Part shown: positions 9,968 through 21,749 of the stretch, in pieces
Layout of the letters: every line of letters starts with the position of its first letter
Position numbering within the stretch: the first letter of the stretch is position 1
From: Metridium senile
Taxonomy: Eukaryota > Cnidaria > Anthozoa > Actiniaria > Metridiidae
NCBI GenBank assembly: GCA_949775045.1
Contig: OX459097.1
Location: 22,059,168 to 22,123,167, forward strand
Direction: 5' to 3'
Length of the DNA stretch: 64,000 nt
The notes under the pieces: generated by a model
What the model was told of the DNA's origin: nothing
What the model saw: the letters and a program-made list of their open reading frames with translations, nothing else
The model's database searches: none
Position numbers and translations under genes: made by a program

Positions 9968-12330
9968 AGCCGAAAAAGTGTGCGCAAAAACACCCAGCAT
10001 ACTCTGAGTTCTTGTAAAAAATGTCGGTCTTTCTTCTCTTGTTATCGATTTATTCATACCATATTTTGGCTGTACCTGTTTGTGTTATATTACCATAACA
10101 AGTTGTTAAAAAAAAAGTTATAAAAACTAGTCAAAATTCAAAATGAATAAGTCCGACTTTGTTTAGTAAGTAATTTTGTAGATTGAGTTATATTTCGATT
10201 CACTTAAATTCATATCGATTCACAAATGTTAACTGTAATTTACACTATTCAAACGTAAATAAAATGTCTCAACTTAATTAACTATGTTAATAATGAAGTT
10301 GCAGTGATAGATGATGAAAAAGGTCTGTGGGTGACAGCTAAAAACTTATTTTTTGACTGTTGTCTTAGAGAAATTCACTTTTTTGACGGTTGCCAGTTAA
10401 AAACGGTTTTGACGTTTGTCGGCTGATTCTACCTTTTATGATGCATATGGTTGAAATAAGTCCGTTATCAGAATATTGAAGTTTCAATTTTTACAAATTA
10501 TACTACAGATAAATTTTTGTCGGCCTATATAACGTTCTACGCGGATATTTTTTTTGAAGGATCGATACCTTGTTCGAGATTGATGAACGAATTTGAAATA
10601 TTTTCAAGTTCTTATAAATACGTGTATTCAAAATGGTATAAACAAACTATAGCAAGCATTTACTGTAAATTAAATCTACTGTAAAAATATTGTAAAAAAA
10701 TATTATCAAGCGATTATATAATTGACCCACCCCTCCCCATCGAATATAAAATGGCCCGTTGCTAATTAGCCGTCAAGCATTACAAATAAGATTCAATATC
10801 TAAATCCTCGATCTTATGAGGGTCTTATTCCTACATCACCTGCGCTTATTTATCAGTTTAACCTGCTTTGTAGAGAATAAAGCCGGATTGATTGATTATC
10901 ATTAAGATTGCAACATTAATGAAATATCTTTTGCAATGATATTTTGCTTGAAGTTAATCAGATAAAAATGTCATTTTTAATGTTGCAACACACGAAACAG
11001 GCCACATTTTCAAACCCATTCTTTTATGTAATGTTTAAGAAACGAGCAGTAGAGTTTTATCAAGATTAAAAACACGCGGCGAAGCCAAGTGGTTTTAGAC
11101 CTGATAAAAGACGATCGATCTGCGAGTTTATGGAACGGCTTCAAAAACTCCAACCTATATTTGATGTTTTTGTAAAGAAAAATCAAGGATTTATAAAAGA
11201 TTATTAGAGATAATTCAGGTTAAAGTTTATGTAAATTAGGGTGAATCTATATCTTCAGTTAAAACACTCGTCACGGTTACGATTTTCTTTTGTCAATTTC
11301 TCATGAATTATTAATGAGTTTTTAAGCGCATTTAAAAGTACGAGTTTCCAACCAGCAGCGCTAGCCGTCATATAAGAACCAGGGGTAAGGGGTCGATGTA
11401 ATAGATTATGCATTATACTGATTGTAAATTGTGAGAAATTAAAGATCGTAGTTTTTATATATTTTTTCAGTTTATCTTAAGGTGTTTTCCAGTAGTTTTT
11501 TAATTGACCACACTCCCAATTTTCATTTAGCGAATTGATGAACTTTCCCTGATCTGATCAAGATGTATTTTGCACCAGATACAAAGCATAGATTGAAAAT
11601 TTGATTGATGTCAATTTCAACTCAATTTGTGTTGCTATGACAACCTGGACAAACTCAGACCGACATAGGCCTCAATACATTTATTTAGTTGCCTTTACAT
11701 GATACCGGTACGGTCTGAAAATGAACACAGACCGGTTTAACTGGACCAAAACGAGGGATTGTAAAATCAAAACAAATTTTTCTGCAAATACCAAAAACAC
11801 TTTCAACTTTATGTTAACACGTTATATTCTTAAAGCTGACGCAATTCTATACTATGAAATATCATCAACTTGATCATAAGAAACGTCAAAAATTTTCGAG
11901 CAACGTTTTCGCAACGTTTTCGATTTTTGAACAACTTTTAAGCAACTTTTTGGGAAATTATGAGTGACTTTTTTGACTTTTTGGAGCAACATGTGGACAG
12001 CCCTACTTACTATATGAAAGTAAAGCTTAAAAAGTATCAATTTTTATTTTTTAATTTTTTACTCTAACTGATAGAGTATCGTTGTATTTTACTCTCGGCT
12101 GTCTCAATATGTTCTGTTTTTTTTGTTTTTTGTCTTTTGGCGGCACACCACTATCGAAAACCAGTAAGAGTACCCCCCCCCCCCCCCCTCCCCCCGCCCC
12201 CCCTTCCCCTGGAGTTGAAACATTTCACTATACAGCAATAAAGCTCTAAAAATGATCCATTTTTTAATTCAATCTAATAGAGTAAAGTTTTATTTTACTT
12301 TCAATATTGGGTTTCTCCATATAGGTTCGG
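9968..12330. other. intergenic, no gene recognised
   Basis: AT-rich sequence with no supported ORF. A tail at about 10800-10900 (AGAATAAAGCCGGATTGATT followed by GATT repeats) resembles the 3' end of a non-LTR retroelement. A small hairpin sits at about 11053-11110 (TTTTATCAAGATTAAAAAC / GGTTTTAGACCTGATAAAAG). A C-homopolymer tract lies at about 12173-12190. Confidence 0.4.
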
Positions 12331-13200
12331 GTTTTTTGTGTTAGATTCCTTCAAGCGCTTATCTGGCGGAAACTGTGTTATCATGCATCACATCGCTTCA
12401 TGGAATTCAAATAAGCTTGAATGTACTTATTCCAGGAACATATGCTTTAGCACTAGTACGAAACTCTTCCTTCTCCTGTTTTCGTGTTAGATTCCTTCAA
12501 GCGCTTATCTGGCGGAATCTGTGTTATCATGCATCACATCACTTCATGGAATTCAAAAAAGACAGTACTTATACCAGGAACATGCTTGAACGCCAGTACG
12601 AAACTCTGTCTTCACCTGTTTTCGTGTTAGATTCCTTCAAGCGATTATCTGGCGGAAAGTGTGTTATCATGCATCACGTCGCTTCCTGGAATTCAAATAA
12701 GCTTGTACTTATTCCAGGGACAACTGAATGCTTTATCACTTGTACAAAACTCTGTATTCACCTGTTTTCGTGTTAGATTCCATCAAGCGCTTATCTGGCG
12801 GAAAGTGTGTTATCATGCATCACATCGCTTCCTGGAATTCAAATATGAGTATACTAGTTCCATATGCTTTAGCACTAGTACAAAACTCTGTCTTCTCCTG
12901 TTTTCGTGTTAGATTCCATCAAGCGCTTATCTGGCGGAAAGTGTGTTATCATGCATCACGTCGCTTCCTGGAATTCAAATAAGAGTATACTAGTTCCATA
13001 TGCTTTATCACTAGTACAAAACTCTGTCTTCTCCTGTTTCCATATTAGATTCCTTCAAGAGCTTATCTGGCGGAAAACGTTGTTATCATGCATCACATCG
13101 CTTCCTGGAATTCAAATAAGAGTGTACTTATTCCAGGAATATGCTTTAACGCCAGTACAAACTCTGTCTCTTACTGTTTTCGTGTTAGAATGCTTTTAGC
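12331..13200 (+). repeat. tandem repeat, about 140-bp unit, 6 or more copies
   Basis: Units start GTGTTAGATTCCTTCAAGCG and continue TTATCTGGCGGAAA, TGTTATCATGCATCAC, TGGAATTCAAATAAG, ACTCTGTCTTCTCCTG. Copies begin near 12339, 12484, 12624, 12767, 12906 and 13045, with a decayed one near 13184. ORFs running through it are repeat artefacts. Confidence 0.85.
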
Positions 13201-13227
13201 CGTTTACTGAGAGGAAAGATTTACATC

Positions 13228-13590
13228 ACCTAAACGTCGGTAAGTGACAAGCTCTCTTTTATACTGTGCACAAATTTCAATTCTACTCGCGACGATGGAT
13301 TTGCTTACTAAACTCTTTTTATAAGTAAGCACTTTCAATCCGTTGAAATTTTTAACGTCCTAAACATCAGTAACACTCTTTATACGGTGTATTCTTTACC
13401 ATACTTTTACTCTTACCAAAAAGTAAACGTCCTAAACGTCAGTAAATGACACTCTCTTTTATACAGTGTATAAGTTGCCATTTTTACTCCGTCGAAGGAT
13501 TAACGTCCTAAACGTCAGTTAGTAATTAACAGTGTCTTGTACATTGTATAAGTTACCATTTTTACTCCTACGTATACGAAGTAATAACGT
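13228..13590 (+). repeat. tandem repeat, about 75-bp unit, 4 to 5 degenerate copies
   Basis: The recurrent core is ACGTCCTAAACGTCAGTAA followed by ACTCTCTTTTATACTGTGTA and TTGCCATTTTTACTCC. It lies directly between the 140-bp array and the GPCR start, so any regulatory sequence for that gene must sit in or beyond it. A possible 5' UTR splice acceptor TATATTTTTAG occurs at about 13611. Confidence 0.75.
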
Positions 13591-13698
13591 CAAATTTCCA
13601 TTATATTTTTAGGACAGACGAAAAAATTTGAGAGCCCCATCTTACAGCATTTCTCCAAAGGTCAGTCAAATATAGTAACGCCAAAACATAACATCCAG

Positions 13699-14730
13699 AT
13701 GAAATCTTCACTAAATACATCGCTCAATGGCACTTTCCAGTCAGTACCAATAGTACCTAGATGTCCAGGAAGGATCGCCTCATCGTGTATTGTGGCTTTT
13801 ATTGCTTTTACTGGCCTGACTTCAAACTTCCTGATCATTCGATTTCTTCTTTCGGATCTAAAAAAGAGGAAAACGATAGACAAATTTTTGCTGCTCCACA
13901 TTTCCATCGTTAACTTTATTGGATGTACTTTTAGTATATTTTTAAACTACTTTGATGTAGAGTTCATAGGCTATTTCGACTTAGACTTGACAGTAGCTAA
14001 TTACCTATGCTTGCTCAACAAGTTCTTCTTCTTCTATTGCTTCAGAACAGCTCATTTCTTTCTAGCTGTGTTATGCTACAATCGATTTGAAGTTATCACG
14101 AAGTTTCCCCAAAATCTCTGGATGACTTACAAAATCGGATTTCGCATTACTATCGGTGTGTACATTATAGTCTTCGTCTATTTAGTCGCGATTATGAGTG
14201 GGTATCTCTATGCATTTGAAGTAGAGAACAAAACGCTATGCAACGGACTGTTATTTCTTGACAACACCAATGCTCATGGCACAGCAAGAGAAACTACATC
14301 TCAAGTTTTAATGGCTGAAACAGTGATTGCTCAGACATTAGGGCATGTCATTTGCAGTAGATTGTTTCGAGCAATTGATGCACACATTAAGAATCACATG
14401 GCAACCGTCAGTGCTACATTAGGTGCACAGAGTACAATCAAAGAACTTCGACTTCTCCGATGCGCGCACCTTTTTGTAGTCTTGCATATATGTGTGTGGA
14501 TTCCCTTTTGCGTTTCTCGAATACTCAAATCCGTCTATCAAGATTCTTTGAGTATTTACTGTATTTATAACACTTGCTATTTTCTATCCTACACGGTATT
14601 CTGTACAGTGCCGACTATGTATATTTTTACAGACAAACGAATTGAAATACCTTTCATCCGACATGTTAGAGTAAAGAACAAGCCAAACAAGAACAAGAAC
14701 AAGGCAGCTACAGCCACCACCACCACCACC

Positions 14731-14761
<31 letters not shown>

Positions 14762-15853
14762 GCAACAAAAGAAACATCACCAACACATTGTCCAACACTT
14801 CTACCCAAACGACAGCTTTTAACATTTCCATTAAAGAAAGGAGCAAAGAAACTTCCAGAAGGACAACAGTGAAAGCCAACAGCGGCATCGTCACCATTAG
14901 CACCAGCACGGAGAATAAAGATACCGTTAATTCAACTTCAGCTTACATTAATGCTGCAGCTATCAACGAAGACACCAGCCCCAGCAGTGACGAGATAAAC
15001 AAAGACACCATTGATTCGAATTCAGCTTATGACAATGCTGCAATAAGCAACGAAGTCACCAGCCCCAACAGACCCAATATAAACAAAGACACCAGCCCCA
15101 TCAGTAACGAGAAAAACAAAGACACCGTTGATTCAACTTCAACTTACATTAATGCTGCAACAAGCAACGAAGACACCAGCCCAAACAGGGACGAGATAAA
15201 CAAAGACACCATTGATTCAACTTCAGCTTACATTAATGCTGCAACTAGCAACGAAGACACCAGCCCGCAACAGTGAAGAAATAATCAAAGACACCATTGA
15301 TTCAACTTCAACTTACATTAATGCTGCAACTAGCAACGAAGACACCAGCCCCAACAGTGACGAGATAAACAAAGACACCATTGATTCAACTTCAGCTTAC
15401 AACATTAATGCTACAACAAGCAACGAAGACACCGGCCCAAACAGTGCCGAGATAAACAAAGACTCCATTGATTCGAATTCAGCTTACATTAATGCTGCAA
15501 CTAGCAACGAAGACAGCGGCCCCAACAGTGCCGAGATAAACAAAGACACCATTGATTCGAATTCAGCTTACATTAATGCTGCAACTAGCAGCGAAGACAG
15601 CGGCCCCAACAGTGACGAGATAAACAAAGACACCATTGATTCAACTTCAGCTTACATTAATGCTACAACAAGCAACGAAGACACCGGCCCAAACAGTGCC
15701 GAGGTAAACAAATATACCATTGATTCAACTTCAGCTTACATTAATGCTGCAACTAGCAACGAAGACACCAGCCCCAACGGTGACGAGATAAACAAAGACA
15801 CCATTGATTCAGATTCAGCTTATAATGATGCTACAACTAACAACGAATATTAA
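13699..15853 (+). CDS. rhodopsin-like seven-transmembrane receptor with repetitive Ser/Thr/Asn-rich tail, frameshifted at about 15267
   Basis: Plasma-membrane G-protein-coupled receptor, ligand unknown, encoded in one exon. N-glycosylation sites NTS and NGT lie in the first 12 residues. Seven hydrophobic segments fall at about 28-51 (GLTSN, the class A Asn), 61-84, 103-130, 148-171, 201-222, 250-275 and 286-310. Cys104 and Cys181 can form the usual disulfide. YNRF stands where DRY is expected, CVWIP matches CWxP, and VPTMYIF replaces NPxxYxxxF. Asn72 replaces the usual TM2 Asp. The tail has a Thr run from ACC repeats, then 28-residue repeats. One extra base at 15267-15268 (CCCGCAACAG where other units read CCCCAACAG) stops the frame at 15276, yet repeats stay open in the new frame to 15853. 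Without the extra base the protein would be about 717 residues. Sequencing error or a real recent mutation are both possible. Confidence 0.8.
14704..14766 (+). repeat. (ACC)n then (AAC)n coding microsatellite in the GPCR tail
   Basis: ACC triplets encode a poly-Thr run, followed by AAC triplets encoding poly-Asn, immediately after the cytoplasmic helix region of the receptor. The run is read in frame. Confidence 0.85.
14920..15853 (+). repeat. 84-bp coding tandem repeat, about 11 units
   Basis: The unit encodes 28 residues with the pattern INKDTIDSTSAYINAATSN then EDTSPNSDE. One unit is cut to about 11 residues (INKDTSPISNE) and one carries an extra codon (AYNINATT). The unit holding the extra base is the only one out of frame. 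The units are rich in possible Ser/Thr phosphorylation sites. Confidence 0.88.
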
Positions 15854-16850
15854 AGGGTCATCTCTAGTAACGTAAAAAACAAAGATTGAGAAGTTATGAA
15901 ACAAAGCGAGCTTATCGTATAGTGATCACCTCCAGTTGCTTGGACATTATTATGTAACAGTATAATTTTCATCTATAGCTAGCGTCAATAACTTCAAATC
16001 AACGGAAATGTTAAAGATCTCAAATCCTCGAGTCAAGATAATTCAAATTTCGTGTTTCTGTGAGTAAAGGTGGTTTTATTTTTAAACAGTATTTTCAGCC
16101 AGTGCAACTGGAGGTGAACATTACACTAAAACTTAGCTTTTAAATATTGCTGCCTAGCATCGTACCATTTCTGATTTTAACGAAATAAAACTTGCTGGCC
16201 CAAAGTTTATTTACGTGGGTTCCGTGGGCTCCGTACTTCAGCAATGCCGGAATAAACTCGCTCCACCGTAAAGAAAACGACAACCAATGCAACGCCATTG
16301 TGGTGAACTCGATATTGAATGAAGTGATTTCCAAATGGCATTTACTTCATTCAACATCGAGTTCTCCTCAATCAATGAAAACAACGATCAAGATATCAGA
16401 GATGGTGGCGCCAATTAACAAAAATTGTCAACAAAAACAATACACTGGGTACCAGAGGTTATTTCCTACTTGCTTTAGCGTTTGTAAATTTGAAGGTTTG
16501 TGACGCAACTAGAATTCAACCTCTGGCCCAAAAACCTTAGAATCTCACTTCTATGTTGATTTGATTTACACTCAATTATAGCGATATTTGGGACCTAATA
16601 TCGTCAAGTTGTCAAATTACGTCCAATCAAAGCTCGTCAAAGACTTAAAACCAATCAGAAGGCCGGGTTCAGACTCTGACCCTCCGCTTCTGATTGGCTC
16701 AGCGAATTCAAAAGACTAGGCTCTTTTGGCTAGAGGGTTTCTCATGAAAATAACGAGCACATAGGTACAAATGATAAATACGAATACTAGATCAAGAAAC
16801 CCTCTAGATTCTAGGGTACAAATACAACAATGTTCAACGGACCCCAACGA
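15854..16850. other. 3' flank of GPCR and intergenic
   Basis: No gene is seen. A hairpin at 16307-16366 has arms AACTCGATATTGAATGAAGT and ACTTCATTCAACATCGAGTT. Another inverted pair flanks 16736-16814: CTAGAGGGTTTCTCATG against GAAACCCTCTAGATTCTAG. CCAATCAGAAG and CTTCTGATTGG at about 16650-16695 form a further palindrome. Confidence 0.4.
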
Positions 16851-17118
16851 ATCAAAAGGAGCCCCTCCCAGGGGTTTTGGGGATCAAGGGAGCACGGGCA
16901 TTTATTTTTTGGGAACAAGGAATACTGCCAAATTATTTTCAGGGAACAAGGGAGCAAAATTTGATAAAACAATAGTTTTTTGGGGGATCATGGGTAAACA
17001 TAAGGTAAACATTTTAGGGAGACAGTTATTTTACTAATGGGGAACAAGGGAGAAAATGCAAAAAGATCAAAGGATCATGGGAGCATGCCCCCCCCTCCCC
17101 CCTGGGAGGTGCTCACAA
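16851..17118 (+). repeat. degenerate GGGGAACAAGGGAGCA repeats between inverted GGGAGG/CCTCCC ends
   Basis: GGGGATCAAGGGAGCA, GGGAACAAGG, GGGAACAAGGGAGCA, GGGGATCATGGG and GGGGAACAAGGGAGA recur at irregular spacing. The block is bracketed by GGAGCCCCTCCCAGGGG and CCCCCTGGGAGGTGCTC. Its nature is unclear; it could be a small satellite-bearing element. Confidence 0.5.
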
Positions 17119-17279
17119 GGGATTACTTTCATGAAAATACGAAGACGTCTGAGCAACTATAAGGACATATGTATATACAAGTATAGGATAACGATAGTAA
17201 TAATAACAATGATAATATTCTGGATATCTTACTTTCAATATGTACAAATACAGATAACTGATATCTATAGTGTACAGTA

Positions 17280-17698
17280 AAAACCCGCATATCAGAACCA
17301 GTGAATTAAGAACCACTAGGCTAAAATTTGCTTTTCAAGCACCTGTTAAAAAGAACAATTTTAGCCTAAAACATTAGACTGGTTCTTATATGAAAGATTT
17401 AAAGATTTATTTGGTCATTTTGAAAAAATATAAGATGAGTCCGAATATGCCCAAATTTAAAATCAATGCAAGAAAAATGTTTTACAATGTATTATCAGTT
17501 AGTTCTCAATGAGAATATATTCATCATTCAGATGCTTCTACATAACAATTTATATAACATAAAAAAACACTATATAAGGGAAATTGTTTTTGCTTTGTAA
17601 ATAAGAACCACCTTAGCCTAATTTCTCACTAGATACCAATTATATGAGAACCACTTTAGCCTAACCTCGAAAAATAGTGGTTCTTATATGCGGGTTTT
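17280..17698. mobile_element. MITE with TA target duplication (Tc1/mariner-like ends)
   Basis: AAAACCCGCATATCAGAACCA at the left is inverted at the right as TGGTTCTTATATGCGGGTTTT, each flanked by TA (17278-17279 and 17699-17700). The interior repeats AGAACCACTTTAGCCTAA-type words. It is non-coding. Confidence 0.7.
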
Positions 17699-17789
17699 TA
17701 GTGTTAGTATGTATAATGATAAAAACAATATAATTAAAAACACAATATAAAATTAACTACCAATGCGAAAAATGGTTCGAACTACATAT

Positions 17790-18010
17790 CCAAGGTCGTG
17801 GCGAGGGATGCTTTCTCGTTATTGATCCTGATTTTTTATACAAAATTTTGATCCCTGATCATAAAAGCTCGCGTATCAGTTTGATCCCTGACCCTCAAAA
17901 AATGTCGATCTCTGGATTTATTCATACGATCCTGATCCCGATCTGTGATCCCTGATTCGGACTTTGTGAGCCCTGATCCCAGACATGTGATCCATGATCC
18001 AACATCCCTC
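17790..18010 (+). repeat. degenerate GATCCCTGATC repeats
   Basis: GATCCTGAT, GATCCCTGATC, TGATCCCTGACC, GATCCCTGATTCG and GATCCCAGACATG recur through about 200 bp with no fixed period. Nothing coding is present. Confidence 0.5.
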
Positions 18011-18103
18011 GTTACAACCCTGAAATATCATAAATTATTTAATAAAAACGTTTTAAAATGTCTCTTTGAATAATCAATACTATAATAATGTACCGATAAC
18101 TTA

Positions 18104-18564
18104 AAGTGCACCTGATGCCCTTCATGATATTTTGCAAATCTGTTGTACATGAAGTGTATAATAAGTGTACTTAATATTTCTTGATGTCGACCTCACCTTT
18201 TTGAGATATGAACATTTGAAATCTGAAATTGCAAATGAGGTGACGTCATCCCACGAATTTGCCCAAGTTTTGTTTCAAAGTTGACAGCAAGCTTGTTTTT
18301 GTAAAGTAGTAAAAATGTCAATGGTAGTGTGAATATTAGTAATACAGATATTGAGCTTTAAAAAATTGCTTTAATTATTTCCAGAGAACTTTTGTATATT
18401 AAACAAGGCCTGGGATAACGTCACTTCATTTGCATTTTCAGATTTCATATGTTTATATCTCAGAAAGGAGAGGCCGATCGACATCAAGAAACATTAAGTA
18501 CGCTTTTTATACACCTCATGTACAACAGATTCGCAAAATATCATGAAAGGCGTCAGGTGCACTT
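18104..18564. mobile_element. 461-bp MITE with 7-bp target duplication TAACTTA
   Basis: The ends AAGTGCACCTGA and TCAGGTGCACTT are inverted, with similarity continuing about 150 bp inward (ATGATATTTTGC, TTGTACATGA, GACATCAAGAAA and complements). TAACTTA stands at 18097-18103 and again at 18565-18571. Confidence 0.75.
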
Positions 18565-18748
18565 TAACTTATGAACTTTTAACTTTTAGGGTTGTTTACC
18601 TTCAAACGTTTGTAAATTATTCGTCTAACTTGATGGTACAACAATGTTAGCTCCCTAAGAAATAAAACTTCACTCATAATTCTTAACGTGTAATACAAGG
18701 CTACTGAACTTTATCATTTAAGGTCATTTTTGCGCACTTAGTATGGGC

Positions 18749-19262
18749 TATAGTCCATCAAACATTGTTATTTTAGGTCATTTTGCATATTTTGAATGGG
18801 CTATAGTCCATCAAATATCGTCAATTTATGTTACTTTTGTGCATTTTTTTTACATGAGCTATAGTCCATCAAAAAACGTCATTTTTGTGCATTTTTGCGT
18901 ATTTTGCATGAGCTGTAGTCCATCAAAAATCGTCATTTTATGTTATTTTTCCGTATTTAGTCCATCAAATATCGTCATTTTGGTCATTATTCAGTATTTT
19001 GTATGGGGTAATAGTCCATCAAATATCGTCATTTCATGTATATTTTGTGCATTTTGCATGGGCCATGGTCCATAAAATGCGTTATTTTGGGTCTTTTAGG
19101 GGTATTTTGCATGAACTATAGTTCATCAAAAATCGTTATTATAGGTCATTTTTCCGTTTTTGCATGCCTATATAGTCCATCAGAAACCATTTTGTAAGTC
19201 ATTTTACGCATTTTGCACTGCCTATAGTCCATCAAATATCATAATTTTAGGTTAGTTTTGCG
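18749..19262 (+). repeat. tandem repeat, about 53-bp unit, about 10 copies
   Basis: Each unit begins ATAGTCCATCAAATATCGTC followed by ATTTTAGGTCATTTTTGCGT and ATTTTGCATGGGCT. Unit length varies from about 43 to 59 bp. The short open frames here are artefacts of the repeat. Confidence 0.85.
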
Positions 19263-19629
19263 AATTTTACATAAAATATATGATAGATCAGAATGATAAA
19301 ACAATTATTGAACTTGGTTCTCACAAAATATGATGATTTTTCAATGTCTCTCTATCAGTTATTACGGCATCGGCAAACAACCGATATATGACTACTGACA
19401 AATCACGATGTTTTGCTCAACCTCGTCCAATAATTGCTTATTATAAACAAATCTTGGGTTTCACCGATCACGTGACCATATCGAAAGTCCTTACATTGTC
19501 GCTTAAACTGTAAACAATCATGAATTCATGAGGCACATACTTTATTTAGCAGTGTTAGCAAATATTTAGTCACGTGCATAGGTGTTGATCCATCACATCT
19601 TGAGTTTTGATGCGGTATTTTTAGAAAAG

Positions 19630-20025
19630 AAAGCTTGCACTTCAATTAAAAATAAGTCGACTTTTAGAACTAGTTTTAAGGATGGCCAGTGTCGACACAC
19701 TGCAACGCTGTGATTCCTAACTGATTACACTAGCATATTTGGTCGCATACGAGATTCGATCACGCTAATCCACGAGCGCTAAACACATGTAAGTTATTAT
19801 ATTACTTCAACATACAATCTTGTACATGCTTGAATATAGGAAGATAAAAAGTTGGCTTCTAGACTGAGTTTAATGGCCAGTTATCAGTGTGATTCTGTTA
19901 CAACTAGCTGATTACATAAACATATCCGATCGCATACGAGATCCACGAGCACATGTAATAAACTAAAAACATACAATTTTGCACATTCTTGAAAATAGGA
20001 AGTTAAAAAGTTAGCTTTTCGACAA
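19630..20025 (+). repeat. two-copy tandem duplication, about 190-bp unit
   Basis: Words shared in order by both copies: AAAAAGTTGGCTTCTAGAC / AAATAAGTCGACTTTTAGAAC, TGGCCAGT, GTGATTC, CTGATTACA, GTCGCATACGAGAT / ATCGCATACGAGAT, CCACGAGC, CATACAAT, TTGTACATGCTTGAA / TTTGCACATTCTTGAA. A third partial copy starts at the right edge. Confidence 0.6.
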
Positions 20026-20119
20026 GTTATTGAATATAATGCTTACATATTCGCTTAATAGGGTAATAGCCAGGATTGGGCTGCCTGCGGAATATTATGT
20101 AAACAGCTCCCAGCAGGTC

Positions 20120-20500
20120 ACTGAGGGGAACATGGGGGTTTGCGGATAGACGGATTAGGCCATTATTTAGTGCGGATATTCGGATTCTCGGTATTTTTTT
20201 TTTTTTTGCGGATTTACGGATTCGTCAGAAGTGGTTAGAATTGCGGATTTGAGCCCTTTCAATACTTAGACTCCTTAGAGAAACTGACCTTAGTCGTGAC
20301 GCGAACTTACTTTGCGTGACATCGTAATAATTGTTAGTTGTTAATTGTTAATATAGTTTCAAATAATAAAGTTTAAAGTTTGCCTTTTTTTTTTTTTTTT
20401 TTGATAATACATTTGCGGATTTTCGTTAATTTTGAATGCGGATTCGTGAATTTAAACGGTTTTTCTTGCGGATTTGTGGATTTAAAGTGTGATACTCAAA
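20120..20500 (+). repeat. GCGGATT-rich degenerate repeats with poly-T tracts
   Basis: TGCGGATA, GTGCGGATATTCGGATTC, TGCGGATTTACGGATTC, TTGCGGATTTGAG, TTTGCGGATTTTCG, ATGCGGATTCGTGAATT and TTGCGGATTTGTGGATTT recur, mixed with two T homopolymers. No function is evident. Confidence 0.45.
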
Positions 20501-20813
20501 AGTGTGTTTCACGGGTTGATGAAAACCGCTCTAACTAAGAATTGTCTGAGGCAAAAACTGACAATGACACAAAGAAATTCAAAGACACGTCATTTAAGAA
20601 TGTGGTAAAAATGTGGTAAGTTTTGTGACTGTAATTCGCATAATAGGTGCATACATCGACAATTGTATTGTATATTATTATCAATGAACATAAGAAGTAC
20701 AATAAAACAAAACTTGGGTGGGAGGGGTTGGGAGGGGAACGGAAGTGGGGAGTGTAGGGTAATAGAGGTTATTTTATGTAACACATAAACAGGACAAAAA
20801 AGGCGCGTTTTTG

Positions 20814-21009
20814 GCCCCGTTAACACGGATCCGGATACTGTTGACACCGCATACTTTATGATGCGAATCGGCCTATCGTCCACACGAATCTATTGAATGC
20901 GGTCACCGAAACCGCATACTTTTACTTGAATCCTCCGGATACGCAGATTCGTGTGAACGCATATATTTCTATGCGGTTTCAGCCGGATCGGATTCGTGTA
21001 GACGAGGCC
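20814..21009. mobile_element. 196-bp palindromic MITE (CGTCTACACGAATCCG family), copy 1
   Basis: The ends GCCCCGTTAACACGGATCCGG and the inverse of GGCCTCGTCTACACGAATCC enclose TGCGGTTTC/GAAACCGCA palindromes. TTTG flanks both sides (20810-20813, 21010-21013). At the duplicated locus (about 36090) GGTTTTTGTGTTATG runs on uninterrupted, an empty site. Other copies are at 44439-44634 and 46331-46528. Confidence 0.75.
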
Positions 21010-21065
21010 TTTGTGTTGCTGCCCATGATTGTAGTTGCATTGCAATTTACTATAACTGCTTGACA

Positions 21066-21310
21066 TCACACTCTGAAGCCTGCAAAGGATGTCGGTATTT
21101 CTTCTATTGTTAGCGATTTATTCCCAGTATATTATGTTTGTTCGTATTTGTGTTAGAATAACATAACATGGTTTTGCATTGGTAAACGATGGAACAAAAT
21201 TTCTTAAAAAAAAACGTGTATTAAATATCATAAATTGTGTTCATATTACCGACATCCTTTGCAGTCTTTAGAGTTAAGACCATGGTCTTCATTTCGAAAA
21301 ATATTTTTGA
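21066..21310. mobile_element. MITE, ACACCTATTT family, copy 2 (left end degraded)
   Basis: CACTCTGAAGCCTGCAAAGG and GATGTCGGTATTTCTTCTAT match 8990-9030. The inverted partner CCGACATCCTTTGCAGTC is at about 21245-21262, and the right end is AAATATTTTTGAAATAGGT. Confidence 0.55.
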
Positions 21311-21749
21311 AATAGGTAGCAATGTTATTATCCAACATGATATAAAATACAGCCAATCAGAATGCTTTATGTGCTCATGCGTAAAAATCTGTAATTATAT
21401 TCCTTGAAACAAATATTTAAAAAATTGTTTTTTTTTTGTATTTCTTTTTGTAACTTTAAAATAAAATTCACTTTTCCAGTTCAACTTTATTTTGTGAAAA
21501 CTTAAAATTAGTTTATTAGCGGTTCAAACAATGATACATTTACATTTACAATCAATAATACATTTGTTATGACAGTGTGAAACATTTATAGTTGCTTGTA
21601 TTTTATAAACTATTTCCGAAAAACTATAAAAGCTAAAACATTATCTTTACAGATTACATTTACAATTTTTTTCATATTGGATGTAAAATATATTAGCTAT
21701 ATCTTTAGCATTTCAACATAATGCTTTCATCGATTTTTTTTGTCGTTCT

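Noticed and set aside
12375..13199. Overlapping ORFs of 80-130 codons in the 140-bp array
   Set aside because: The same repeated peptide occurs in several frames, with no family resemblance; it is produced by the tandem repeat.
14584..14909. Minus-strand ORFs with poly-Gly or poly-Val/Leu opposite the GPCR tail
   Set aside because: These are shadows of the ACC/AAC microsatellite in the receptor tail.
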